This document shows, piece after piece, positions 11,078 to 24,819 of a DNA stretch of 64,000 nt. The translations under genes and the position numbers were made by a program. A model generated the notes under the pieces. It was given only the letters and a program-made list of their open reading frames with translations. It searched no databases and was not told where the DNA came from. Position 1 is the first letter of the stretch; the number at the start of each line of letters is the position of its first letter. This DNA comes from Collybiopsis luxurians FD-317 M1 (Eukaryota > Basidiomycota > Agaricomycetes > Agaricales > Omphalotaceae), in the NCBI GenBank assembly GCA_000827265.1, contig KN834822.1, positions 212,272-276,271 on the forward strand, in the 5' to 3' direction.

Positions 11078-13772
11078 ATGCTCATCGTCCGAATTGATCT
11101 CCAAGGGCTTGCATTTATTGCATATTGGTGCGTTTTCGTACACTGCTGGCTGTTTACCTTTTCTATAATTTTTAACTCAGGGGAATTGCGTACGTGGTCT
11201 TAGAGTTTTGGTTTGCGAGACTGTTATAACAGGAATCGAAACAGACTTTTTGGTTACGATACGTACGTACTTAAGTTTTACTCTTCGCTAATTCTTCTCA
11301 ATCACTCTCCAACACAGGGGAATTGCGTACGTGGAAATTCAGATCTAATGCAACGCAGATCTCTAGTTACAAAGGTTATCTAGTGGAGGCGTCGTAGGAA
11401 ATCTATACTTCCAGCAGACCTTCGGTCTTGCAGATGCGTCCGGAAAAATTGATATAAAGAAAAATGACGCTGTATCCTCGAATGTAGTCTCAGTTCTTCA
11501 AGCTGGAGCTTTTTTTGGAGCGTTGACCAGTGCACCTCTGTCTGGTGAGCAGGAACGAGCGAAAGAATCAATTGTTAGCTCACTAAACTCCCCTTCAGCG
11601 AAATTCGGACGTAAATGGCCTTTATTCTTCTACACTATACTCTTTGCTGTTGGTGCGGTGAGTTCAACCATCTTCATGTAAGCGTACAAGTCACCTCTAA
11701 TACACATTTCCGGACACAGATATTAACTATCGTTCCTTCTGAGAGCAATCCTGGGCGAGGTTTGGGTGAAATTTACGCTGGACGAGTGATTTCAGGATTT
11801 GGTATTGGCGCAATCACTGCAGGTTAGCAAATTTCAGCTTCAAAAGTCCACTTCTCGATTTATCGACAATGATTCACATCTTGTACCAACGATACCTCTT
11901 GAAATCACTTCAGTGTCTCCTGCATTCGTAGCTGAGTGTTCCCCAAAGGACGTCAGAGGTCGCATCACCGGATTATTCCAGGTCATGGTTGCTTTCGGAA
12001 GTGCGTTGGTTGAAACCCTTTCCATTTGCAATGTTCATTGTACGCTCTTCTAGTCATGATCTCGTACTTCATAAACCGTGCGTCTTTTATGTTTATGGCT
12101 GCACAGGCGGTGTATATCCTGAATCATTGCTTAGTCGGCGTGGGTCTTCACACACACAACAACGCCAAGATCTGGCGAATACCTTTTGGTTTTCAGCTCG
12201 TTCCAGCGGGAATAATGGCACTAGGACTGCTAACTGTCAAGGTATTATAGCTACCTCATAGTGTACATAACTCTTTCGGTAGGTATTGACATTCACTCAC
12301 AGGAATCTCCAAGATACCTTGCCTCAGTTGGCCGCTCCGAGCAAGCTATTGCCAACCTCGCTTACCTTCGCAGATCTTCTCCCGAATCTGAATTAGTAAT
12401 ACTCGAAATGGCTGAGATCGAAGCCGCAATCGAGGAAGAACGCGAAGCCCGGCAGAATCTAGGACTCAAGGAAGCTTTCCTTGGGAAAGGAAGTGGCATC
12501 CGATTTTTCATTGCGTTCATGATGTTTCTCCTGCAGCAATGGAGCGGGCAAAATAGCGTGACGTGAGCAGTTGGGCAGTAGCTATAAAAACTTCGCGTGC
12601 AGCTGATTAATCAACAGTTACTATGCGCCTCAAATTTTTGCTTCTGTAAGTAATAGAGAGTCGTTTTCGTCGATGAAGAGAGTCATTGAAGTTTCACATA
12701 GATTGGATATACCGGAACGAAAAACTCTCTCCTTGCCTCTGGCATCCTTGGTAATATCCTTAACTGGGTACCACGCATTAGCGAGGATCTCATTGTTTCC
12801 CTGCAGGCGTAGTTAAGGTTGTGACAGTATCTACTTTTGTCGCCTTTGGCGTTGAGAGGTATGGTCGGAAGCGCTTTTTGTTCGGCTCTGCCTTGGGGAT
12901 GGGGATTTTATTCTTCATAATTGGTGCCATCCTCAAGACGCATCCTCCTCCTGCAACCAGTGCTAATGTTGCGCCTCCTTCACCCTCGAGAGCTAGCCAG
13001 GCTATGGCAGCCATGTTATACCTTGAAGGAGTTTGCTATGTTATCGGATGGGGTGAGTCATTGATCCGTCCAGTGGCGGAAGAAAAGTGATGATATATAT
13101 CTATCCTTGAGGCCCTTTGCCATGGGTATACGTGTCGGAAATTTTTCCTACGAAAACGAGACATTACGGCCTTTCCATAGCTAGCGCTTCCCAGTGGCTC
13201 TGGAGTACGTGAAACCCATGTCCTAATGTTTTTACTTTATACTCATTCGAACACATTTGTTGCAGATTTTGTCATATCCAAACAAACTCCTATCATGAAG
13301 ACCGAATTGGGATGGAAACTTTTCATCACTTTCGGTTCTGTCAATCTGGGGGCGCTCGCGGTGTTCTCATTGTCAGTGTTTTGTGGTCTATGAGTTACCT
13401 TGGATCTAAATACCTGATACTTGACTAGGCTCATACCAGAAACGAAAGGAAAATCCCTCGAAGAAATGGACATGTGAGTAACGGTCTGTTCCACCAACTT
13501 TATACTGATGATTCTGTTCTTTTAGAATGTAGGAGTTGCGTTAAACTCGGGTGTTGCTTGTCGAAGTTGACTTTTTTTTTTTGATAGATTCGGCGCGGTG
13601 GATGAGCAAAAACGACAGAAGGATATCGCTGCACAGACTCTCAGTGAGTATTCTGACCTGCTCCTCTATCCATTTCTTGATTGAGTGAACTTTCGTCAAA
13701 GACCTTCAAGGCCAACAACCGCACGACGATTCATATCAGAGAGAGTCTGGCTCACTTGATAACAAAGTTTGA
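11078..13772 (+). CDS. MFS sugar/quinate-type transporter with micro-exons
   Basis: An intron-rich transporter of the sugar-porter group of the major facilitator superfamily. Splicing gives a first helix reading YWGIALFGYDTGIAGGVV, built from exon 11078-11127, 9-nt micro-exon 11181-11189, exon 11245-11262, micro-exon 11318-11326 and the exon starting at 11384. Later motifs in order: AKFGRKWPLFF, GRVISGFGIG, ECSPKDVRGR, KIWRIPFGFQLVPAG, KESPRYL, QQWSGQNSVTYYAPQIF, VERYGRKRF, PLPWVYVSEIFPTKTRHYG and PETKGKSLEEMD. All are family hallmarks. I choose the ATG at 11078 because a stop lies in frame nine bases upstream and the phases then fit. The last splice (13643 to 13702) gives a tail ending LDNKV. 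Expected in the plasma membrane; substrate unknown. It ends 103 bp from the convergent acyl-CoA dehydrogenase-like gene. Confidence 0.8.
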
Positions 13773-13875
13773 TCATTAATCCTCTCGAAGCTAAGCTGTA
13801 GAAGCAGGCGTAACTAGTATCGTAAAGTTACTTCATTTTAGATATACAACAGAAATCCAGAATGACGAGATAGGG

Positions 13876-15913
13876 TTAGACCTGAGGGGCTCGAGAAAAT
13901 TCTCCAATGATTTGGTCGTCTTGGAATTCTGGCAGGTCGTCAATGAATGACTGCCAGTGTTGAGGTGACAAGATAGGGACCTGGGCGTAGGGTTCTATGC
14001 CTGTTTCGTCAAGCCACTGGTCCAAGAGTGGAAGCGCTGCCTCGATGGCGTTGTCCAGCATCGTTTCCTGATCAGACACGGTCATATCTGCACCCAAAAC
14101 ATACCAAGCAGAATCCTGCTTCATGGCCGCTGCGAGATATAACGCTGTCGCTCTTTCATCAACACTATTATCCACAGCGGCATCATATGCCATACGATGC
14201 CCAATTGCGCGAACCGTCCTTGCGCAGTGGGGGAGAACGAAGCGATTGAAATATTCGCTGCGGTGGTGACCTCCACGCTCCAATATCTCTTTGAATTCTG
14301 TGATTAGACCGATTTCATGTCGAGAAACGAGGCTGGAAGGATTTGTGGATGGTGGTAGAGCATAACGACCTAGCAACAGCTCTGAAATGAGACCTGCGAG
14401 AGACTTTGTTATGATCACACACTGGTTTAAGCCCGGAACACTGACGGATTGATAAGCCCAATATATCTCCTTCGGCAATAGCAACACCCTGAAGAGCATT
14501 CTAAGGGTAGATAGATAAGATGTTACTCAAAATTTGACGTGAGATTTTAATTAAACGCACGTATTGTGAGACTATATCACTGAACTGAAATAATCCTCGG
14601 GCACCTAATCGTTGGGATAGCTCCGTATTCGCTGCCTGGACATCATGAATCAATGTGGCTTTGAAAACAGCGGCGTATGCGTGTTTAATTCGGGGATCAA
14701 GAGAGGACTCGGTGAACTTGCGAACACTGAGTTTCCAAAACTCTTTGTAAACGATGCTCTGGGCGAGAGCGACAAGGATTGGTGTGTGCTGTGTGCGAAA
14801 ATTAATGATCGGGGACTTTTCAGGCCCGACCTTGCGATGTTGAGAATAACGCCCAACTATATATGCGGCCTTTTGTAACGCCGGTATAGACAAAGAGCTG
14901 AGTGCCAACGCCCCCGCTGCTGCCCGCCAATTAATCGCCAAGAAATTGAGCCTCGCCGCGTTCGGGGTCGGGGGCAGAGATTCCATAGATCCCAGGAGGG
15001 CTTCCTGAGAAAGATGTACATGATTAAAATACGTGAGGCAGTGGTTAACGGGCGGGGATCCGCCTCGCATGGGAAGCAGTCTATAACGTATCGGTGAATA
15101 CTTTGACTCGGATCATGAGAAATGAATACTCCACTGACTTGATTCTGATTCCTGGCATGACTCTCGAACCGTCTGTGAGTGGAACGATGAAAGGGCGGAT
15201 GCCGCAAAATTTGCCTTCTACCTGTAGTTGCGCAAATACTATGGCGATAGAAGATGTCCCACAGGGGCTGGTGGGAGGCATCATCCTTGAACAAAGTTAT
15301 TAGCACCTTCTAAAAACAGATACATTAACAGTGGATAGAACATTACTTTGCAGCAGCATCGGATGGTGAATGCAAGTCGAACCCCCCTCCAGGGAGTGCA
15401 GTGGCGACGGTTTCCAGATTTAGGGCATCCAAGCCATGTCCAACCTCGGTAAGGCAGTAATGAGCTCTATTTGGCAGAAAGTTCAATCTCGGAACGCCTA
15501 TTTCCTGTCAAGCGCTACTTACAAGGTTTGGAAGCTGAGTACTTCTTCCATGATTTGACGGACATGAGGTTGCAGCTTCAAATAAGCTGACAAGGTGCCA
15601 GCAACAAGGTTAACCTGTATTGTTGCGAACGTCGCGGCTGCTCCATCTACAGTCATTATAGGATCGATATGCATATCCCATAAAGCTGCCGATGGTATTT
15701 CAAGGACGTCTTCAACGCGAAAAGCTGGGCCGGGAGCTCATACTTCAACAAAAACGGACTATTCGAAATTCAAATGTGGTACATACCGTACGCTCTGACG
15801 ATTGCTTTGGCTCTATCTAGGGAGAGCCGAACGCTCTCATTGAATGGTAAGTTCACCTCTGCAGCCCGGGATCCACTGAATAAGGGAGAGAAAATTAGCT
15901 GGTCTGGCGACAT
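13876..15913 (-). CDS. Acyl-CoA dehydrogenase/oxidase-like flavoprotein
   Basis: Several exons read right to left. The start MSPDQLIFSPLFSG leads to RLSLDRAKAIVRAYG. Next come ALWDMHIDPIMTVDGAAAT, CLTEVGHGLDALNLE, MMPPTSPCGTSSIAIVFAQ, GIRPFIVPLTDG, LPMRGGSPPVNHCLTYFN and ARGLFQFSDIVSQY. The last coding blocks are VAIAEGDILGLSIRLISE (across an intron near 14450-14400) and ELLLGRYALP, and the protein ends FSRAPQV. These are the N-terminal, middle and C-terminal blocks of the fungal acyl-CoA dehydrogenase NM-domain-like family, related to acyl-CoA oxidases. The family binds FAD and oxidises acyl-CoA esters at the alpha-beta bond. The exact substrate is unknown. I found no frame break that splicing does not explain. 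A methionine at 14499 in another frame is not a start. Confidence 0.75.
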
Positions 15914-17749
15914 CACTAAGTACGTGACAAAGGAAGCACTCAGCAAGAGGTATTTAAGGAAGGGCATTGTCGGCGATTAACATAGCGGCAAATTAACAAT
16001 GTCGGTTGTGGGAACAAGGGTAACTGAAGCACGTCGAAACCGGATGTCCTTTTACGATTGAGATTGGCCGTGCAGGCTCTCATCGCCCCTTTGAACAGAA
16101 ACGCCAGAAGCTGATAGATAAAAAAAACATCCCCACGGAAATGCGTCCTCTAGTATAGATATCTCATAACACTTGGATAGATGCGCCATAAGCGAAGTAC
16201 CTAACAAGTTAAATCTGTGCCCATATTGGTACGCTTCGAACTCCAAAATCAGTCCCCGACGTGCAAAATGGTGATTGTACGTTGCTGTCAAGATTGTTTG
16301 ATTTCGGGACCGGCTTAACTGCAAATTTTTTTTTCAGTTTTGCTCCCGACATGAGATCGATTAAAATCAGTCAAACGACCCTATCAAAGACATTGTAGAT
16401 GAGTCTAGTTTGTATGTGGTTAGTGTTTCACAGAAAAAGGGACACATGGATGGGCTACCAGACGAACGGTCGAGCTTTCTTCAGTGAAGATAAGATCATA
16501 AGAATGAGGTGTCCGTTGTTCGTCGGACATACCTCGCACTCGCGACTAGTAGCATTGAGCTCACTTCGAATTGTATCAACGACCCGGAGGATCATATATA
16601 ACTAGGAAGCTGATAATTTTGTAAGCTGAAAGGGAAAGAGAGCGCCGGAGGGCACAGGAAGGGAAACATCTCGGGAAGTCTGCGGGCCGGGAGGAAGTTC
16701 GGGCCGACAATGCATATCACCGCATTGGCTCGGATGCCGAGAGTGCTTCTTGACTGCAACTAGTACGTACCTGCAGGAGGTCATTAATCGCCATACGCAA
16801 TCAACTTCAGCAAGAACGAGACTCTCAGATGATATAGACCTTCGGTATGAACTGATTCTAGGTGTTCAAGACTCTAAGCCCGAGTCCAAATCGGGGCTCG
16901 TTGCAGAAATTAGCCAGATGAAAGGTAGAGGAAAAGACAGATGAGAGTGGTGGTGCAGTCAGAGAAAAAATCATACCACGGGAATTGAGTCGCTAAAAGG
17001 TATTGGGCATATGATTCAGTTTCCGGAGTAAGATGTTTTTATTCTTTCACATCGCGACTGTCAAGTGCTCAACGTTCAACTTTCAATGATTCTTACGTAT
17101 TTTCTTCCCCTATCATTTTTCTCATCTCGGGCCTTATTTTCTTCTCGTGTTTGCGCAACAAGTGACAGCCAGCAACCTCGCTTTCTTACTCAACCTTCAG
17201 TATCCAGGAATTATGAATGTGAAAAGTATACCTTCCCGGTTCCGCGATGTAGTTTGGAAAAATCATCAACGTACGTCCAAATGGCTTCTTTTCCCTCCTT
17301 CCCCCGAGTTTCAATCCTTAGATTGCCAAACCATCTAATTGCAACTGGTTGCCCTGAAAATGGTCGTTTTACCATGGGTAAGAAGTTCTTCAACCGCTGT
17401 CAGACGACGGTTGAGGCTTCGAACTATTGTATTCTATCAACTTCAGCAAATGGCAGACTTCAGCGCTATGCTCAAGCGAAGAAAGCTCGAAGGCACCGGA
17501 GATTCCCGATGCCACGCCCAGCCACTTTTAAACCCGACGTGCCTTGCTTATGCGGGGCCTCTCGGCATCCTTGATGACAACCTTACGCCAAGATTTTACC
17601 GCCAAGAATCACGAACCATTCATACTCAAGGCTTCATCGTCAATGTCGCAATTCAACAGGACTGTCAACTCCTACCTCTAACTCCTTGACAAATACGCAA
17701 AAGTCTTGGCTCAACAATCATCGAGACCACGCATCCAATCCCGATATTT
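15914..17749. other. Intergenic region; no gene recognised
   Basis: This 1.8-kb stretch separates the acyl-CoA dehydrogenase-like gene from laccase-like gene 1. A plus-strand open frame of 169 codons (17065-17574) and overlapping frames to 17689 have no family motif and low-complexity, S/R-rich composition. I could not build a convincing spliced gene, although an unknown small gene here is possible. Confidence 0.35.
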
Positions 17750-17804
17750 GGGTATAGGAAATCAGGAGAGAGGGCGCGGAAGGTCTAGGAACGAGTATTC
17801 GAAG

Positions 17805-17876
17805 AAATGCCTCAAGAATCCACGACGATATTCAGACCTCATCTTTTTGCTCTCATTGTAAGACTGAAATGCCTCA
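17805..17876 (+). promoter_or_regulatory. Paired AAATGCCTCA element upstream of laccase-like gene 1
   Basis: The 10-mer AAATGCCTCA occurs at 17805-17814 and again at 17867-17876, exactly 62 bp apart. The second copy lies 173 bp before the ATG. The paralogous promoter at 24580-24651 has the same 10-mer twice with the same 62-bp spacing. A TACAAAAG sequence near 17980 sits where gene 2 has TATAAAAG. The pair may be a transcription-factor site conserved since duplication, or simply shared ancestry. Confidence 0.45.
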
Positions 17877-18039
17877 CGTATATCAAATCCAAAGTGAACA
17901 TCAACTATGCCATTGGTTAGGTGGACTAGGGACTTTGGCATTCGCTGTTCGGTGGACAGTGATTTCATCAGACGACGAACTACAAAAGCTGAGAGTTCTG
18001 CGCTGCAAAAATCCAGCTCGACGCTTTCGATAACTCAAA

Positions 18040-20393
18040 ATGAAGCTCTTGACATCTACGATCCTCACAGCTATCCTATCCTATGCTCTTCCGGCCTCTT
18101 CGAGGACCATACCAATCACCCTTGATATCGTGAATGCTCAAGGTGCTCCTGATGGCTTTAAGAGATGCAAGTGTTATGTTCTTTGCAGATCGAGATAATG
18201 TACTCATCTCTCGCGGTTAGCAATGGTCACCGCAAACGGCACATATCCTGGGCCTCTCCTTACTGCGACCAAGGGCGACACTCTGGTAGTGACAGTACAC
18301 AACAAGCTTGTAAGTGCGACTTCGAAGGAAAAATGCTCGCCATTTTGACCATTGCTTTGCAGACTGATGATACTATGCGTCGTAGTACCTCAATTGTAAT
18401 TTAATTTTCATTTGTTATAGCTGGCAGCGCCTTGAGCTCTGTTTTTGTCGTTTAGGACTTCGACGGAATATTTTCCAGCACCAGTAATGCTTTCAACGAG
18501 GGAAGTTCCTTCGTTACGACGTGCCCAATCGCGCCCGGCGAGAGCTATACCTACACCGTGCCTCTTATCGATGGACAGGCGGGAACATTCTGGTACCACA
18601 GGTCAGTCTAGCTCACGTACATGTCGATTTGCAGCTGATTTCTTGTCCACGCAGTCAACTGAGTGTGCAATACGTAGACGTACGCAAAAAATAAAAAGTC
18701 CGTACAATCGTAGAAATCTAACTCTCTTATATGCAGGGTCTCCGCGGAGCCTTGATTGTCTATGGTGTGTACGCTCCATTCATATCCGAGGGCAGATACA
18801 AATTTCTTTTGGCCTTCATTAGACCCAGAAGACCCCCAGCGACACTTATACGATGTAGACGATGAAAACACAATCTGGCAAGTCGGAGATTGGTACGTGA
18901 CTTCCGGTTCATCTCCAAGTCGTCTTCGCCAACCCTCGCTCGAACAACAGGTGGCATAACACTACATTGCCATTGCTCGCTGGCTACGTCGCCACTGGAA
19001 TCGTCCCTGTCTCTGACAGTGGAACGTTCAACGGAGTGGGAAGGTACCAGGGTGGTCCTGAGGTTCCCTTCCATGTCGTGAATGTCCAAGCTGGAAAGCG
19101 ATACCGTTTCCGAATCATCAATACCTCCGCTCGTAATGTCTTCACAATGTCTGTCGACAGCCACAACTTGACGGTAAACTTGCTCATGCGATTATGCGAG
19201 TGGTAACTCAGTTATACTTAATCTTTAGATCATTGAAACTGACGGTACAAACACCGCTCCCATGACTGTCAACCAGCTTGACTTGCTCGCCGGCCAACGA
19301 CACTCCGTTGTGCTCGCAGCCAATCAGCCCGTGGCCAACTACTGGATCAATGCTCCGTTCGTCGGAGGAAGCCCAGCAAGGAACTTGAACCGTATGTGGA
19401 GTGCTTAATATTTATATTATTCAGTTGCTCAAGCGGTGCTTGACTGCAGAGAACGCCACTCTTTCCCGTGGAATCTTGCGCTACAAAGGTGCTCCAAATG
19501 CAGACCCTGCCTCGCCAATGACTCTTGGCCCAGCCGAAGCGGAACTCAACGCTCTGGTTGAAGCCAATCTTCGTCCTCTGATTACTTCTCCCGCTCCTGA
19601 AGCTGACATTAACATCACATTAAACCTTGTTGTGGTGAGTAACGAGTAATTCTATTCTTTGCGGCCAATCTTACACAGTATGTAGACTGCTGGAAAGGCC
19701 CAATGGAATGTCAACAACGTCAGCTATCTATCCCCGGAGGTCCCAACTCTCGTCAAGATCCTCGAGGGAGCCAACAGTGCCGACGACTTCAATGTCACCG
19801 AGAATACATTCGTCCTTCCAGCAAACAAGATTGTCCAGGTTATCTTCCCCCCGAGTGATGACGACGAGGAGCATCGTAAGTTTGTTTCAAGCTGTTGGTG
19901 CCACGGTTCTTATAATATTCGCATATTAGCTTTCCACTTACACGGAAACAACTTCTGGTTGATCAAGTCGAATAGCTCAGAGGAAATTAACACTGCTAAT
20001 CCCGTTAAACGTGATGTACGGATGCGTCTTTGCATTCGGGTAATGTTATGGTAATGACCTTTTTCTTTCTAGGTTGCTGGCGTCGGTTCGACAGGAACGA
20101 TTGTGCGATTCTCGACTGCTAATCCAGGTTAGTGGCAAGAGACTGTCCGTTTAACAACTTAGTTATACTAATCTCAACAGGGCCCTGGTTCTTCCATTGC
20201 CACATCTTCTGGCATTTGCAAGCCGGTCTCGCGACTGTTATGGCTTCTGGATTGGATGAAGTTCGCAAGGAAGTTCACCCGACTTCTGCTTGGAACAAGC
20301 TTTGTCCTGCATACGATGTTTGTCTTGATCCTTCTTTCCTAGAAGTCAATTAACGAATTCTTTTCATAGGCCTTGCCCGCTGACGAACAATGA
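18040..20393 (+). CDS. Laccase-like multicopper oxidase with incomplete copper sites, gene 1
   Basis: About 15 exons encode a secreted protein of roughly 500 residues with signal peptide MKLLTSTILTAILSYALPAS. The cupredoxin order of a laccase is present: GTYPGPLLTATKGD, GTFWYHSQ, GLRGALIVYD, DWWHN, HPFHLHGNNFW (split by an intron) and PWFFHCHIFWHL. Laccases oxidise phenols at a type 1 copper and reduce O2 at a trinuclear cluster. Here L3 and L4 are complete, so the type 1 ligands remain. L1, normally HWHG, is DFDG, and L2, normally HSH, is HSQ. The usual Cys after L2 (QYCDGLRG) is Val. The first intron appears to use a GC donor (GCAAGT near 18169). The last intron leads to the terminal exon ALPADEQ. 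The reading frame is intact after splicing. It is paralogous to the gene at 24820. Confidence 0.85.
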
Positions 20394-20682
20394 GAGAGCT
20401 ATGAGTATTCAGGACTCCGCTATATTAGCAGGAAATTTCTGGGTGCATCTAAATTTTTGAACGGTCTTCTTCACATTTCTGGGTTTGGGAACTTTGTATC
20501 ATGTATCTTCTCAAGAATCAAACAAATACCATTTAGTATTACTTGAAATCATTGCCTCAGTTTCTGCATCTTAAGTCCGGCCAATACAGGATTGTTCAGT
20601 TCGGCCTTGAACCCGATTATGGAAAAGGAACGACTCTATTGTCAGACAGAATTCTAGAGACGTTGTTATTACCGCCGGCTAT

Positions 20683-23287
<2,605 letters not shown>

Positions 23288-24579
23288 GTTCAATATCGAA
23301 GAGCGACATCTTGACCATTGCCGACGACGCAGTCCTGCAGTAACCCGTGACTCTTAATATTAATTCCCAAGAGAAAGTCGAATATTCGGTAAAGTGGAAG
23401 TCAGGAGACCCGTCGGAGAGTACTATGAAGCGAAAGGAAACTCGTATCATTGGTACTTGTATCTATGACATACAATAACTCATGACTTTGGAAGTATTAG
23501 TACTGCGAAAGAAAATATGAAGGACTCGAAATGTTTTGAGGAGGAAAGAGTAACTTATCAAAACTACGTCAGTTACCATATATTGACTCTTCTTTTTTTT
23601 TTCTCGAAACTCAGGCTACCACATGGAAGGGGGTGGCATCTTTGAGAAAAGCGCATTACGAAACAGCACGAAAGGTCAAAGGGAGAGGAAGCCGCGGCAA
23701 GAAGCGGCAAGGCCTAACTGATTTCCCACGTGGCTGACAGGCACGGGATCTATTTTTAGTACACCCTGTGAGCTTCTCCTCAGTCGTGGTTTGGAAACTT
23801 GCTCTAGTTCTCCTTCAATCTTCATCCATGTGTGCCCATTATTTGGCAGAATCTTGCTCTTCTATTCCCTCTCTTCTCATTGACTTACAATTTGTACTTT
23901 CCCGATACTCTGGTTTCAAAGCTCTTAAGGCGTCTTTTTGACGTCAATTTTGAAGGAAGAACTTCCTGACCGCTTATTCTGTAGACGTCACGATTTTCCT
24001 ACATTCCTGGGATACGTTGATGGTATTCTAAATTGGTAGAACCCTGATTTGCTTAATCGTAGCCTTTTAACTGGAAGAATATCTTCTTTCTTGAACTAAC
24101 TTTAGATTCCTGAGTACGAGCGCTTTCAGCAATGAATGGTCCCATTCTCAGGCTTCGTTTTCTTAACCCAGGTGGAGCTCTTCCATGCGAGCCCGAGCTC
24201 GATCCTTACCTTCTATTGCAAAAGCTCCCTCACTCGATTATACATCCAAAGGTTTCCCTCTACCTGTATTGCACGGTTTGCTTCCTTAACGGGTCCGAGA
24301 GAATGCCAAGCTTCTTCCAGGGCCCAAAGCCAAGAATTGCGCCACTTTGGGGTGGCGGTGAGCGCAATTTTTTTGGTGCTTCTTTCAATTCAATCGACGC
24401 GTCGCGTTACCCCGATATGGACGTACTTTGCTCCGCTCGTATTGTTGCAATGCTACGCAGCCAAAACTCTTGGCGAGAAAACAAGCACGATGGTCGGCTT
24501 GGCGCCGTACCAATCCAAACCATTTGCTTATTGACTATCGGGAGGGTCTCGTTCATTACAATGCGTATGTGCCGCTGCA
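23288..24579. other. Shared 5' region of SDH1 and laccase-like gene 2
   Basis: A divergent intergenic region. It must hold the promoter of SDH1 near 23288-23600 and, further right, that of laccase-like gene 2. A 259-codon plus-strand open frame (24132-24911) runs through the laccase promoter, TATA box and first exon and has no family motif, so I do not call it a gene. Confidence 0.5.
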
Positions 24580-24651
24580 AAATGCCTCATGCATACACGA
24601 TAATTTCTGAGTGCTGTAGATTTGCTCCCATCAGGATACGAAAATGCCTCA
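24580..24651 (+). promoter_or_regulatory. Paired AAATGCCTCA element upstream of laccase-like gene 2
   Basis: AAATGCCTCA occurs at 24580-24589 and 24642-24651, 62 bp apart, with the second copy 178 bp before the ATG. Copy number and spacing match the promoter of gene 1 at 17805-17876, while the sequence between is much less similar. This is a candidate regulatory element; the bound factor is unknown. Confidence 0.45.
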
Positions 24652-24769
24652 CGCATCTTCAATTCCAGGAGAACACTTTGTGTGCCATTGGTGTTCCGTT
24701 TATTTGGGTTTCAACGTTTGCATTCGCCGTATACTTGAGTAAGATGATGGATCTCTCACATCCTCAGAG

Positions 24770-24777
24770 TATAAAAG
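24770..24777 (+). promoter_or_regulatory. TATA box of laccase-like gene 2
   Basis: TATAAAAG lies 50 bp upstream of the ATG at 24820, a usual position for a highly expressed fungal secreted-enzyme gene with a short leader. Gene 1 has TACAAAAG at the equivalent place, which may make its core promoter weaker. Confidence 0.6.
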
Positions 24778-24819
24778 CTGGATCACATTCAGCAAAGAAA
24801 ATCAGCACTTCAACGCAAG

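Noticed and set aside
14450..14499. Methionine at 14499 as start of a separate 207-codon gene
   Set aside because: The first residues are in the wrong frame. Splicing joins the upstream exon (VAIAEGDILGLSIR) to LISELLLGRYALP in the acyl-CoA dehydrogenase-like gene.
17065..17689. Overlapping plus-strand frames that could form a small spliced gene upstream of laccase-like gene 1
   Set aside because: No motif, no convincing splice chain, low-complexity composition. I could not support a product.
18165..18404. Apparent frame breaks suggesting laccase-like gene 1 is a pseudogene
   Set aside because: All breaks are explained by introns at the same positions as in gene 2, one using a GC donor.
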